Assembly: GCF_900099655.1 (NCBI RefSeq)
Contig: NZ_FNDC01000005.1
Location: forward strand, 124,001-188,000
Reading direction: 5' to 3'
Origin: Planococcus glaciei
Lineage (GTDB): Bacteria > Bacillota > Bacilli > Bacillales_A > Planococcaceae
DNA length: 64,000 nt
The notes under the pieces were generated by a model. That model made no database searches, was not told the origin of the DNA, and was given only the letters and a program-made list of their open reading frames with translations. Position numbers and translations under genes: made by a program. Of the stretch, positions 1-9,964 are shown piece after piece. Every line of letters begins with the position of its first letter. Position 1 is the first letter of the stretch.

Positions 1-795
1 AACAATTACAACGCCAATATGGCGCAAGACCGCTTCCTTGTTCAACTCGATTTTGATGCATCGGTCTTTAACCGCAAATACGAAGTGGATGTGCCGGTTT
101 TAGGGGATGTTCAATTAAGCCTGGTATTTTTGATTGAGGAATTGAAGGCGCTTGGGCTAACGGCGAAGCCGCTGAAGCCGCGTGAATTGGCGGAAAAAGA
201 AGAGCTTGAAGAATACAGCACGAAAAACGTTTTGCTGAAGCTTCAGGAATACTTGCCAGCTTCAACGCGCTACACCATCGACATCGGCGAATTTATGGCG
301 TACGTCATCCACCATATGAAAGTGCTCGATGAAGGGACGTTTGACATCAATGTCCATTTCGGAGCTATGGGAAGCGGGCTTAGCGCCGCCATCGGCTCGA
401 AGTTCGCGGAACCGGAGCGCCCGACTGTCGCGATTACGGGAGATGGCTGTTTCTTTATGCACGGCATGGAGATTTTGACGGCAAAAGAATACAATTTGCC
501 GATCCTGTTTGTGGTTATGAACAACGCCCGCCTCGGTATGGTTTACCACGGACACGCGCTGCAGTTTAAAAGGGTCCATGCTTCGTTCGAGCAGGAACCG
601 ATCGATATTTCAGCAATGGCAAAAGCGATGAACATCCCGAGCTACCGCATGGACGGCATGGGCGACTTGAATCCGGAAATTCTCGAAAACCTGATGAACA
701 TGAACGGCCCGGCAGTCCTGGAAGTGGCGCTTGTCGACAACAACACGCCGCCAATGGGCGACCGCGTAAAATTCTTGTCTTCGTTCGGAAAATAA
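1..795 (+). CDS. Thiamine diphosphate-dependent enzyme, C-terminal part (5' end outside window)
   Basis: The frame is open from the first base, so this is the 3' part of a larger gene. The fragment of about 264 residues carries the C-terminal ThDP-binding domain: a GDG motif followed about 25 residues later by NN (GDGCFF...VVMNNARLGM), the Mg-ThDP signature of the acetolactate synthase/pyruvate decarboxylase superfamily. The complete protein would be about 550 residues with PYR, central and PP domains. The substrate cannot be assigned from this fragment; acetolactate synthase-like is the closest family-level call. A strong terminator follows at 851-886. Superfamily certain, substrate unknown. 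Confidence 0.8.
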   Translation, partial: NNYNANMAQDRFLVQLDFDASVFNRKYEVDVPVLGDVQLSLVFLIEELKALGLTAKPLKPRELAEKEELEEYSTKNVLLKLQEYLPASTRYTIDIGEFMAYVIHHMKVLDEGTFDINVHFGAMGSGLSAAIGSKFAEPERPTVAITGDGCFFMHGMEILTAKEYNLPILFVVMNNARLGMVYHGHALQFKRVHASFEQEPIDISAMAKAMNIPSYRMDGMGDLNPEILENLMNMNGPAVLEVALVDNNTPPMGDRVKFLSSFGK

Positions 796-850
796 AAGAC
801 ACACCAATCAGCGGGCAGTTCTGCCTTTGGTTGTTAAATTGAGATAAAGT

Positions 851-886
851 AAATCCCCTTTTCAAAAATTGAAAAGGGGATTTTTC
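851..886 (+). terminator. Rho-independent terminator, bidirectional
   Basis: AAATCCCCTTTTC and its inverse flank a short A-rich loop, followed by TTTTT. The hairpin sits between two convergent genes and can serve both. Confidence 0.85.
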
Positions 887-1539
887 TATAACTCGGTATA
901 AGATGCCTGGATGGTCTGATGGATGGCGCCCATGGTTTGGCGCTTGAATTGGTCTGGTACCGAATGGCCGCTTGGGTTGGCGTAATAATAGGCGCCAATT
1001 TTTTCGTCATAAGTGAAGCCCAAATTGCTCAAAGCTTGCTGGAGTTCTTCCGGCAGCTGCTCTTTGCCGGTTTTTTCAATAAAATAAGGAGTCGGAATCA
1101 CTTTTACATCGATGTCGTTTTTTCCAGTATGGACGATAAACAAGTCTTTCTTGTTTTGTACAATCCATTGGTCTTTGGAATAAAGTGAAATTCGCCGTTC
1201 ATGCAATTGGGAAATGCCTTCAAGGTTGGTGCCGAATATATGGTTCAATACGGCGCGGACTTCTGCCCCTGTTGTCGGTTTGTGGTTTTCTGCTATGTAC
1301 AGATCCACCGCAGCTGCAGAAAAATCGCTTGCACCTGGAAACGCGACGGCTACACGCTCGGCAAAGTTTTTATCCAGCAAAGGGGCTTTGGATAAATCCA
1401 AGCCGTATACTTCGCGGATGACAGCACATATTGCTGGTCCATCAATTTGTTCAGTGGATGCAATGCGCTGATCCATCAACGCTACCTTTGTTAATGCTTT
1501 TGCATCTTTTGGAGCTGATTCGGATGACATCTCTCTCAT
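886..1539 (-). CDS. Hypothetical protein, 217 aa
   Basis: I do not recognise a family. It is soluble, without signal peptide or membrane segment. Residues 1-100 are helical and acidic/alanine-rich; the C-terminal half (about 115-217) has alternating hydrophobic residues with many aromatic and charged residues (KDQWIVQNKKDLFIVHTG). The ATG is preceded by GGGAGGA at 7-base spacing, which fixes the start. It is monocistronic and convergent with the upstream ThDP gene, sharing its terminator. No function is proposed. Confidence 0.7.
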   Translation of the reverse strand: MREMSSESAPKDAKALTKVALMDQRIASTEQIDGPAICAVIREVYGLDLSKAPLLDKNFAERVAVAFPGASDFSAAAVDLYIAENHKPTTGAEVRAVLNHIFGTNLEGISQLHERRISLYSKDQWIVQNKKDLFIVHTGKNDIDVKVIPTPYFIEKTGKEQLPEELQQALSNLGFTYDEKIGAYYYANPSGHSVPDQFKRQTMGAIHQTIQASYTEL

Positions 1540-1813
1540 GTTTTATTCCTCCCTGTAAAAAAGAATGGATGCAGTTTCCTATTCATTCCATTATAGCGCA
1601 AACGTCCCAGTAAAAATATTCCTCTTTTCAAAAACTGAAGGATAGGCTAATGTAATCTGAAAAGGATATGATTTATACATTGGAACTGCAAAAACGAGCC
1701 GAACTTACCCGTAACTTTCACAAAAACCTAGAGACAGTAGATGTAAAATGAAAGCTAGGGAAATGATTTATCCGAACGGTCTCTTTAGTAAAAGAAAAGC
1801 GAGCTGAAACGAA

Positions 1814-4351
1814 ATGGTAAACGACAATCGCAATCTTCCGGTTCATACGATCATCAATGCCAGTCCCCATATTATTATTTTGAAAGATCCGGAAGGCCGA
1901 TGGCTGGAAGCCAGTGAAAAAACGATGCAAATCTTTGGGCTGGATAAAGAATGGGTGATCGGCAAAACGGACGTAGAATTAGGGGATATGTATCCGCATT
2001 ATAAAGAAGCCGTCTCCTACTTTTTTGATTCCGATCAACGGGCATGGCAAGCGAAAAAACAGATTCAAGCGGTTGAAACCGTTGCCGTTGATGGCATAGA
2101 TCGCATGTTTGACGTCGTCAAAATTCCGATATACGATTCGGAAGGCATGCCGGAGTCTCTGGTCGTAATGGGCAAGGATATTACGGAAATGCTGGAAAGT
2201 GAGCAGATGTATCAATCCTTTTTCACCGACCACCCGGACGGCGTCTATTCTCTTGATAAAGAAGGGCATATTCTGGACCTCAATAAAGAATCCGAAAACA
2301 TCAGCGGCTACAATAAGAAGGAATTGATCGGCAAGGATTTCCGGATGGTGATTGCACCTGAAGTGCTTGAAGAAGTAAACCGCCGTTTTGAAGAAGTGCT
2401 GCAGGGATTGCCGCAATGGTACGAATCCAAAATTCGCAGCAAGGACGGAAAAACGCTGGATATCCAAATCACTACCCTTCCGGCAAAACTAAAAGGAAAA
2501 ATCATTGGCATCCACGGCATGCTGAAAGACGTGACCGAGAAGAATCAGCTGGAGCAATTGCGAAATGAACAAACAGTGATTTTGTCCAAAATCGCGGCAG
2601 GAGAATCATTGGAAGAAATCATGGGGTACCTTACAGGGGCTGTCGAAAAAATTACTCGTGTTATTTGTTCAGTCATGTTTTATGAAAAAGAACACCATTG
2701 GCTCCGTTTCGCATATGGACCGAATTTGCCGAAAGCGTTCGCCAAAACAATTGATTACTTTCCAGTCGGCCCGAACTTCGCTTCGTGCGGACATGCCTCG
2801 CATACGAAAAAGCTGGCGGTTGCTGCAGATATTGAGGCAAATCTCTCCTGGAAGCCGTGGAGCAAAGAAGCTGCTGCACATGGACTCCGCGCTTGTTGGT
2901 CGATGCCCATTCTCTCCGCTGACGGAACGTTGCTTGGGACGTTCGGCGTTTACAGCGGGGAAGCACGGGGACCGCAGGCGATTGAAGTGGATATGTTGAC
3001 GACATTCAGCTATTTATCGGGACTGGCCATTGAACGCAGCCGGCATGAGGAGAAAATCCAGTTTTTAGCCAATCATGACGCGTTAACGAATTTGCCGAAC
3101 CTGCGTTATTTTAAAGAAGTTTTTTCAACTGTGCGGGAGCAAACTGATGAGCTGGCGGTCATGTTTATGGATCTTGACCAGTTCAAATCGCTGAACGATA
3201 CATTCGGCCATAATTTCGGGGATATTTTGCTTCAGGAAATCGCCAAGCGAATTGAAGAAACAATTGGTGAAACCAATATGGTCGCACGGATGGGCGGCGA
3301 TGAATTCATTCTGTTGATTCGGACGATCACCGACGCGCAGCAGGCGAAAGAAATGGCAGAGCAGATTTTAAAGGCCACAGAACAGCCGCTGATGATTGAA
3401 GGGCAGGAGTTTCAAGTGTCGGCCAGCATCGGCATCAGCTTATTCGGCCGGCACGGCACCACCATCGGGCAGCTGATGAAAAATGCGGACGTGGCGATGT
3501 ACAATGCCAAAGAGACAGGCGGAAACGCCTGCAAAGTCTACGAAACGACAATGGACGATAAAGCCTATGAACTGTATATGTTGAGAGGGGAATTCCGAAA
3601 AGCCCTTGAACAGCAGCAGTTTGAGCTTCATTATCAGCCGAAAATCAGTTTGAACACCGGACGCATCACGGGTATGGAAGCATTGGCCCGTTGGCGCCAT
3701 CCGGAAAAAGGGGATATCAGCCCAGGCGTTTTCATTCCGTTGGCAGAAGAAAGCGGCTTTATCCAGGAACTCGGCAATTGGGTCATCCAGACGGCTTGCC
3801 GGCAAGTGAAGGAATGGCGCAAAACAGCAGGGGACGACATCAAAATCGCTGTAAATGTTTCCGTGAAACAGTTTATCAAACAGGATGTAGCGGCTTTCGT
3901 GAAGGCCACATTGGAAGAAATGGAGCTGCCGCCGGATTGCCTGGAAATTGAAATCACCGAAAGCGTCCTAAGCAGCCATGAATCTGTCATTCAGCAAGCG
4001 GTGAAGAATCTGCAGAAGCTGGGCATCAAAGTATTGATTGATGATTTTGGAACGGGATATGCTTCCATGACTTATTTAAAGCAGTTCCGGGCGGATGCCA
4101 TCAAAATCGATCAGTCGTTCATCCGGCATTTGCCGAACAACCAGGACGATGCCGCAATCGTTTCGGCGTTGATCACTTTGGCGCAGGCACTGGATATTTG
4201 CATTGTCGCAGAAGGCGTCGAAACGAAAGCACAGTTGGATTTCCTGCGGGAAAAGAAATGCTGCGAAGTCCAAGGCTATTATTTCAGCAAGCCGCTGCCA
4301 GCAGCGCAAATGTCCAAACTATTAAACCGGCAATTTTCATTTGAACAATAA
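1814..4351 (+). CDS. PAS-PAS-GAF-GGDEF-EAL cyclic-di-GMP signalling protein
   Basis: Bifunctional-type c-di-GMP enzyme of 845 residues. Two PAS domains (about 10-125 and 135-250) are followed by a GAF domain (about 260-410), a GGDEF diguanylate cyclase domain and an EAL phosphodiesterase domain. The GGDEF motif is intact at 494-498 (MGGDEFILL) and the EAL signature intact at 622-624 (GMEALARW), with the DDFGTGYAS loop and the EGVET motif present, so both activities are possible. No RxxD inhibitory site is visible five residues before GGDEF. There is no membrane segment, so sensing is probably cytosolic. The ATG has only a weak Shine-Dalgarno. It is a single gene ending in a terminator shared with the facing xylanase gene. 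Confidence 0.92.
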   Translation: MVNDNRNLPVHTIINASPHIIILKDPEGRWLEASEKTMQIFGLDKEWVIGKTDVELGDMYPHYKEAVSYFFDSDQRAWQAKKQIQAVETVAVDGIDRMFDVVKIPIYDSEGMPESLVVMGKDITEMLESEQMYQSFFTDHPDGVYSLDKEGHILDLNKESENISGYNKKELIGKDFRMVIAPEVLEEVNRRFEEVLQGLPQWYESKIRSKDGKTLDIQITTLPAKLKGKIIGIHGMLKDVTEKNQLEQLRNEQTVILSKIAAGESLEEIMGYLTGAVEKITRVICSVMFYEKEHHWLRFAYGPNLPKAFAKTIDYFPVGPNFASCGHASHTKKLAVAADIEANLSWKPWSKEAAAHGLRACWSMPILSADGTLLGTFGVYSGEARGPQAIEVDMLTTFSYLSGLAIERSRHEEKIQFLANHDALTNLPNLRYFKEVFSTVREQTDELAVMFMDLDQFKSLNDTFGHNFGDILLQEIAKRIEETIGETNMVARMGGDEFILLIRTITDAQQAKEMAEQILKATEQPLMIEGQEFQVSASIGISLFGRHGTTIGQLMKNADVAMYNAKETGGNACKVYETTMDDKAYELYMLRGEFRKALEQQQFELHYQPKISLNTGRITGMEALARWRHPEKGDISPGVFIPLAEESGFIQELGNWVIQTACRQVKEWRKTAGDDIKIAVNVSVKQFIKQDVAAFVKATLEEMELPPDCLEIEITESVLSSHESVIQQAVKNLQKLGIKVLIDDFGTGYASMTYLKQFRADAIKIDQSFIRHLPNNQDDAAIVSALITLAQALDICIVAEGVETKAQLDFLREKKCCEVQGYYFSKPLPAAQMSKLLNRQFSFEQ

Positions 4352-4398
4352 AAGAGCAGAACCCGTCCGGAAATCCGGCTAGGTTCTGCTTTTCTGTT
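4351..4398. terminator. Bidirectional terminator between GGDEF-EAL and xylanase genes
   Basis: AGCAGAACC pairs with GGTTCTGCT around an inner CCGGA/TCCGG stem, with A-run and T-run flanks on the two sides. It separates convergent genes. Confidence 0.85.
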
Positions 4399-5922
<1,524 letters not shown>

Positions 5923-5928
5923 ATGTCC

Positions 5929-6375
5929 ATGGCTTTTGATTACGACCTTGACTATGAAAATTTGGATCTCAGAAAACATCCCGAGCTGTACCGAGTGGGC
6001 AAAGGCGAGCAGGGCGTGCTGTTGGTGGAACCGTATAAAGGCGAGATTTTGCCGCATTGGCGATTCAAGACGCCTGAGATTGCGCAGGAATCCTGCGACA
6101 AAATTTACGAAATGTTTGAGGAATACCGCAAACAAGATGATTTTGTCGGCATGGACATGGCGCGGAAGTTCATCCAGATGGGCTATACACGTGCCCGCCG
6201 ATACACCAATTACAAAGGCGGACGCAAATACAACGAAGACAGAACGATCAAAGAGCGCCAAATCGATCCGGTCAAAGCGGAGTCGGCGGCCATTTTCAAA
6301 AAGAAATGGGACGAGATTCGGGAAGACGAAGATTATTTGCGGCGCAAAAAAGAGCACCAGAAAAAGTATGGATAA
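5929..6375 (+). CDS. DUF4385 family protein
   Basis: A 148-residue cytoplasmic protein matching my recollection of DUF4385, a family of unknown function of about this size. It has an N-terminal FDYDLDYENLDLR segment, a central VEPYKGEILPHWRFKTP motif and a very basic C-terminus (RRKKEHQKKYG). I prefer the second ATG (5929), because AAGGAG is nine bases before it and only three bases before the first ATG at 5923. Monogenic, followed by a short hairpin terminator. No function proposed; the basic tail and many aromatics would be compatible with nucleic-acid contact, but that is speculation. Confidence 0.8.
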   Translation: MAFDYDLDYENLDLRKHPELYRVGKGEQGVLLVEPYKGEILPHWRFKTPEIAQESCDKIYEMFEEYRKQDDFVGMDMARKFIQMGYTRARRYTNYKGGRKYNEDRTIKERQIDPVKAESAAIFKKKWDEIREDEDYLRRKKEHQKKYG

Positions 6376-6399
6376 AGGCTGCAAGGTCAGCCTTTTTTC
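6375..6399 (+). terminator. Short rho-independent terminator
   Basis: AAGGCTG/CAGCCTT stem followed by TTTT, directly after the DUF4385 stop codon. Confidence 0.65.
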
Positions 6400-6519
6400 T
6401 ATGCCCGGCACTCAGTAATTCCAGGCAGAGCTTATTTTCCAAAGTCCCGGTTTTCGGGAATCTTGTTGGCGGCTTCTGCGTCCTTTTAACTAATAACAGA
6501 AAAGAAATGGGGAGACAAT

Positions 6520-7407
6520 TTGAAAAAGAAAGTGGTAATCGCAGGGGGCACCGGATTTATCGGCCAATACTTGGAAAAGCAGTTCCAGGAACAAGGCTAC
6601 GAAGTACTGATCATTTCCCGCCAGTCAAACCAGATTTTATGGAATGACCACAGGGGAATTGTCTCCGCTTTGGAAGGGGCGGAAATGGTCATTAACCTGG
6701 CCGGCAAGTCGGTCAACTGCCGCTATACCGACAAAAATAAAAAAGAGATTATGGAATCCCGGACGGAAACGACCCGGCTTCTCGGCAATGCAGTCCTGGA
6801 CTGCGAAAATCCGCCGCCGCTATGGATCAATGCCAGCACAGCAACGCTGTACCGCCATGCAGAAGACCGGCCGATGACAGAAGAAAAAGGGGAAATTGGC
6901 AGCGGTTTTTCCGTGGAAGTCGGTCAGGCGTGGGAACAAGCCTTTTTTGCCTTTCAGTTGCCGAAAACCCGCCAGGCAGCACTTCGTCTCGCCATTGTGC
7001 TGGGAGATGAAGGAGCTATGGGCCCGTATAAAAACATGGTGCGTTTCGGCCTTGGCGGCAAGCAGGGGAATGGCAAGCAAATGTTCAGCTGGATTCACGT
7101 GGAAGACGTCTACCGCATTATTCTTTTCTTGCAGCAACACGAAGAGTTAAGCGGCGTTTTCAATGCATCCGCACCCAATCCGGTTACCAACAAGGAATTC
7201 ATGGAATCGGTGCGCAAAGTGATGAACCGCAAACTTGGACTGCCGGCGGCGAAGTGGATGCTTTCGGTTGGTGCAGTGGCCATCGGCACAGAAACCGAGC
7301 TGATCTTGAAAAGCCGCTGGGTGCTGCCGGAACGCCTGGAACGGGCCGGGTTTGAGTTTAAATACAAAATGCCGGAGCCAGCACTGCGCGAGATTTTAAA
7401 GAAATAA
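6520..7407 (+). CDS. TIGR01777 family epimerase-like protein (YfhF-like)
   Basis: Extended SDR-fold protein of 295 residues. The N-terminal Rossmann motif GGTGFIGQYL (about 9-18) binds NAD(P); GKSVNCRYTDKNKKEI and NASTATLYRHAED are typical of the TIGR01777/YfhF group, as is the C-terminal DUF1731-type segment (LPAAKWML...RWVLPERLERAGFEF). The substrate of this family is not known to me. Translation starts at TTG 6520, supported by GGGGAG five bases upstream and by the following KKKVVIAGGTGFIG. It stands alone, with a terminator shared with the convergent acetyltransferase gene. Confidence 0.88.
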   Translation: MKKKVVIAGGTGFIGQYLEKQFQEQGYEVLIISRQSNQILWNDHRGIVSALEGAEMVINLAGKSVNCRYTDKNKKEIMESRTETTRLLGNAVLDCENPPPLWINASTATLYRHAEDRPMTEEKGEIGSGFSVEVGQAWEQAFFAFQLPKTRQAALRLAIVLGDEGAMGPYKNMVRFGLGGKQGNGKQMFSWIHVEDVYRIILFLQQHEELSGVFNASAPNPVTNKEFMESVRKVMNRKLGLPAAKWMLSVGAVAIGTETELILKSRWVLPERLERAGFEFKYKMPEPALREILKK

Positions 7408-7426
7408 CTAGTTTAAATAGCATTGG

Positions 7427-7460
7427 ACAAAAGGAACTTCCCAATGGGAGTTCCTTTTGT
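7427..7460. terminator. Bidirectional terminator
   Basis: A 15-bp near-perfect stem (ACAAAAGGAACT... with CAAT loop) between convergent genes, with T-rich 3' arms in both directions. Confidence 0.85.
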
Positions 7461-7924
7461 CATTCCAATTGCAGTTTCAGTCCTTCGTGTGTAGCTTTGA
7501 AGCCGAGCTGGCCATAAAAGCGCAAGGCATCTTCCCGCTGCTTGTCCGAAGTGAGTTGGACCATCCGGCAGCCGCGCTCTTTCGCCCGTTCGATTGCCCA
7601 GGAAATCATTTGGCGCCCGATTCCTTTGCCGCGGACAGAAGCTGCGGTCCGCACGCCTTCAATGGTCGCCCGCCAACTGCCCTGCCTTACGATATAAGGC
7701 GTAAATGTAATTTGCTGGACGCCGACAATCTCGCCGTTTAGGCAGGCAACAATCAGTTCATTGTTTGGATCAGCTTCGATCGCTTCAAAAGCTTGGATAT
7801 AAAAATTCGGCAGCTGCTGCTCAAAGCGTTCCCGTTCTTTTCCAAGCACATCATCTGCGAGCATTTCCACAATTCGGTCGAGGTCTTCGCGTACAGCGTT
7901 TCTGAACTCTACAGCAGTTTCCAT
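7460..7924 (-). CDS. GNAT family N-acetyltransferase
   Basis: A 154-residue single-domain acetyltransferase. The acetyl-CoA binding motif A is visible as VRTAASVRGKGIGRQMISWAIERAKERG (V/I-R-x-x-x-R-G-x-G-I-G), followed by the motif B region LTSDKQREDALRFYGQLGF. The acceptor is unknown. The start at 7924 (METAVEF) has AAGGAG at 7-base spacing; ATG 7927 is possible, and the longer frame starting at 7957 lacks a ribosome binding site in the right place. Single gene. Confidence 0.9.
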   Translation of the reverse strand: METAVEFRNAVREDLDRIVEMLADDVLGKERERFEQQLPNFYIQAFEAIEADPNNELIVACLNGEIVGVQQITFTPYIVRQGSWRATIEGVRTAASVRGKGIGRQMISWAIERAKERGCRMVQLTSDKQREDALRFYGQLGFKATHEGLKLQLE

Positions 7925-8008
7925 CATCCCACTCCTTTTTCTTCCATCGTACCTCACACACCTATATTCGTGAATTCGAAATTAAAGAAGCAAATGCATA
8001 AGATTTTC

Positions 8009-8800
8009 TTATGGTTCATTGATGGAGGGCTGATCTTTTACCCGATACTTCAATAAACTTTTCACCCGCTTCAATTGGGCGACGATGATGACGGAAATGA
8101 TGACCAATAAAAACCACGAGCTGATTTTGCCGATATGGACGAGCGACCAGGCGGCTTGCTGGTTGGGGTATTGCCAGGCGCCAAGAAACGTCGTCAGGTT
8201 TTCGGCTATCCAGATAAAGAAACCAATCAGCAGGAACGACAGGATCAGCGGCATTTTGTAGGTGCTTTGATGGATCCGGAACGTCACAGCGGTCCGGAAG
8301 AAAATCACGAACAGCAGCCCTTTTAAAATCCAGCGGAAATCGTAGGTGAAATGATGGGTGAAGAAATTGGCGTAAATCAAAACGGAAATGGCGACGGTGA
8401 AGAATGGTTTGGGCCAATCGTAAATTTGGAGGTCCATCCGCCGCCACGCCTGGCAAATATAACTGGCGACACTGGCATACATAAAACCGCTATAGAGCGG
8501 GACGCCGAAAAACTTGGAGTAGGCTTCTTCGGGATAACTCCATGAACCCATATGCACTTTGTACAGTTCAAGCCCGAGGCCGATGACGTGGAACACACAG
8601 ATTACTTTAAATTCATCAAGGGTTTCCAGTTTCGAGGCCAGCATGAATACTTGCGCCGCGATGCAGATGAGCAATATGAAGTCGTAGCGGGGAACGAGCG
8701 GAATGTCTACAAACTTTGATAAAGCGAGTGCGGCAAAAATGATGACTGGAAAAAGACAGGACAGTGCTTGAAGATAGCCAAAGCGCAAAAAGTTTCGCAT
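8009..8800 (-). CDS. DUF817 family integral membrane protein (YoaT-like)
   Basis: A 263-residue protein with about eight predicted hydrophobic helices spread over its whole length and a short basic C-terminal tail (KRVKSLLKYRVKDQ). Conserved-looking polar features within membrane segments include LETLDEFKVICVFHVIGLGLELYKV and SWSYPEEAY, which I associate with DUF817/YoaT. Its function is unknown. AAAGGAG at 7-base spacing precedes the ATG. Single gene, divergent from the hydrolase gene. Confidence 0.82.
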   Translation of the reverse strand: MRNFLRFGYLQALSCLFPVIIFAALALSKFVDIPLVPRYDFILLICIAAQVFMLASKLETLDEFKVICVFHVIGLGLELYKVHMGSWSYPEEAYSKFFGVPLYSGFMYASVASYICQAWRRMDLQIYDWPKPFFTVAISVLIYANFFTHHFTYDFRWILKGLLFVIFFRTAVTFRIHQSTYKMPLILSFLLIGFFIWIAENLTTFLGAWQYPNQQAAWSLVHIGKISSWFLLVIISVIIVAQLKRVKSLLKYRVKDQPSINEP

Positions 8801-8966
8801 GTGAATGCTCCTTTCCGTTTCTGGAAGAAAGATTTTACATTGAGACGAACGGGCTTCGCTTCATGTTTCCCAGGTTCTCAAAAAAAGAGGCTTGATTCAC
8901 AGAAAGCGGGTATAGAACAAAAAGATGTACAGTGATTATTACAATTTGCAAAAAGGAGGAAATAGT

Positions 8967-9743
8967 ATGCCAGAATTTAATTCAAACGGTGTCCGCTTGC
9001 ATTACGAGGAAACAGGGGACGGTGAACCGCTGCTTCTGCTGCATGGGTTAGGCTCAAGCCATTTTATGTTCAAGGAAGAGATGGAGCATTTCAAAAACGG
9101 CTACCGCACCGTTGCTATCGATTGCCGCGGGCACGGCCAATCCGATCGGCCGGCCAAGTTCACGCTTAATGACCACATTGAAGATGCCGTAGCACTGCTT
9201 GACCATTTAGGCATCGAAAAAGCCCACGTGATGGGCGTGTCGATGGGCAGCTATATTGCCCAGGGCTTAGCGCTTTCGCATCCGGACCGAGTTGGAAAAC
9301 TCATCTTGGTCGTTTCAAAAGCCCACGGGAAAACTTCGTCCACCCAGGAAATGCTCGTCCGCTATGCAGATGAGCTGGAAGGGATCCCTGAACAAAAGCA
9401 AATGGAACACTTGTACAAATATGTCTTTCATAACTTGCCGGCAATTCAAAAATGGCAGGAAGAAATGCTGAAACTTGAACCGGAATTGTCGGTTGCAGAA
9501 ATGGCAGCGGCAAACAAAGCCATGGAAGGGTTTGATTTTCGGGCAGCACTGCCAACTGTAGCTGCTGAAACTTTAGTAATCAGCGGGTCCCACGATGGCT
9601 TGAATCCGCCGGTTAGAGGGAAAGAGTTGGCGTCGCTCATTCCGAATGCCACATATATTAAATTCGAAGGGTCCGGCCATGCCCCAAATGTCGAAGAACC
9701 GGAGAAATTCAGAGAAACCATTTCAAATTTTTTAAGACGATAG
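8967..9743 (+). CDS. Alpha/beta hydrolase
   Basis: A 258-residue serine hydrolase of the alpha/beta fold. It shows the oxyanion HGLGSS motif (about 26-31), the nucleophile elbow GVSMGSY with S92, the acid in VISGSHDGLNPP and the catalytic His in GSGHAPNVEEPEKF near the C-terminus. The substrate is unknown; the 3-oxoadipate enol-lactonase/non-haem peroxidase branch is the nearest look. The start at 8967 is chosen because AAAAGGAGG lies 7 bases upstream; the frame extends upstream to 8925 without a ribosome binding site. Followed by a terminator. Confidence 0.9.
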   Translation: MPEFNSNGVRLHYEETGDGEPLLLLHGLGSSHFMFKEEMEHFKNGYRTVAIDCRGHGQSDRPAKFTLNDHIEDAVALLDHLGIEKAHVMGVSMGSYIAQGLALSHPDRVGKLILVVSKAHGKTSSTQEMLVRYADELEGIPEQKQMEHLYKYVFHNLPAIQKWQEEMLKLEPELSVAEMAAANKAMEGFDFRAALPTVAAETLVISGSHDGLNPPVRGKELASLIPNATYIKFEGSGHAPNVEEPEKFRETISNFLRR

Positions 9744-9747
9744 ACTT

Positions 9748-9779
9748 AAAGCTTAGAGTGAAATCTCTAAGCTTTTTTA
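9748..9779 (+). terminator. Rho-independent terminator
   Basis: AAAGCTTAGAG, loop TGAAAT, CTCTAAGCTTTTTT: 11-bp stem with U-tail directly after the hydrolase gene. Confidence 0.9.
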
Positions 9780-9964
9780 TTTTATGTAATAAATTTAGTT
9801 GGAAAAGAAAATAAGTATTAAAAAAAGAAGGGGAAATAGATGAATTTAATCCTTTAAAAATCTAAATTATTAGTTAATTGTGATTATGGAGTGGACAGGT
9901 ACATTCGATTATTATTAGAGTTAGTTAATATTTATACAACTAATATCCGACTGGGGGAACATGA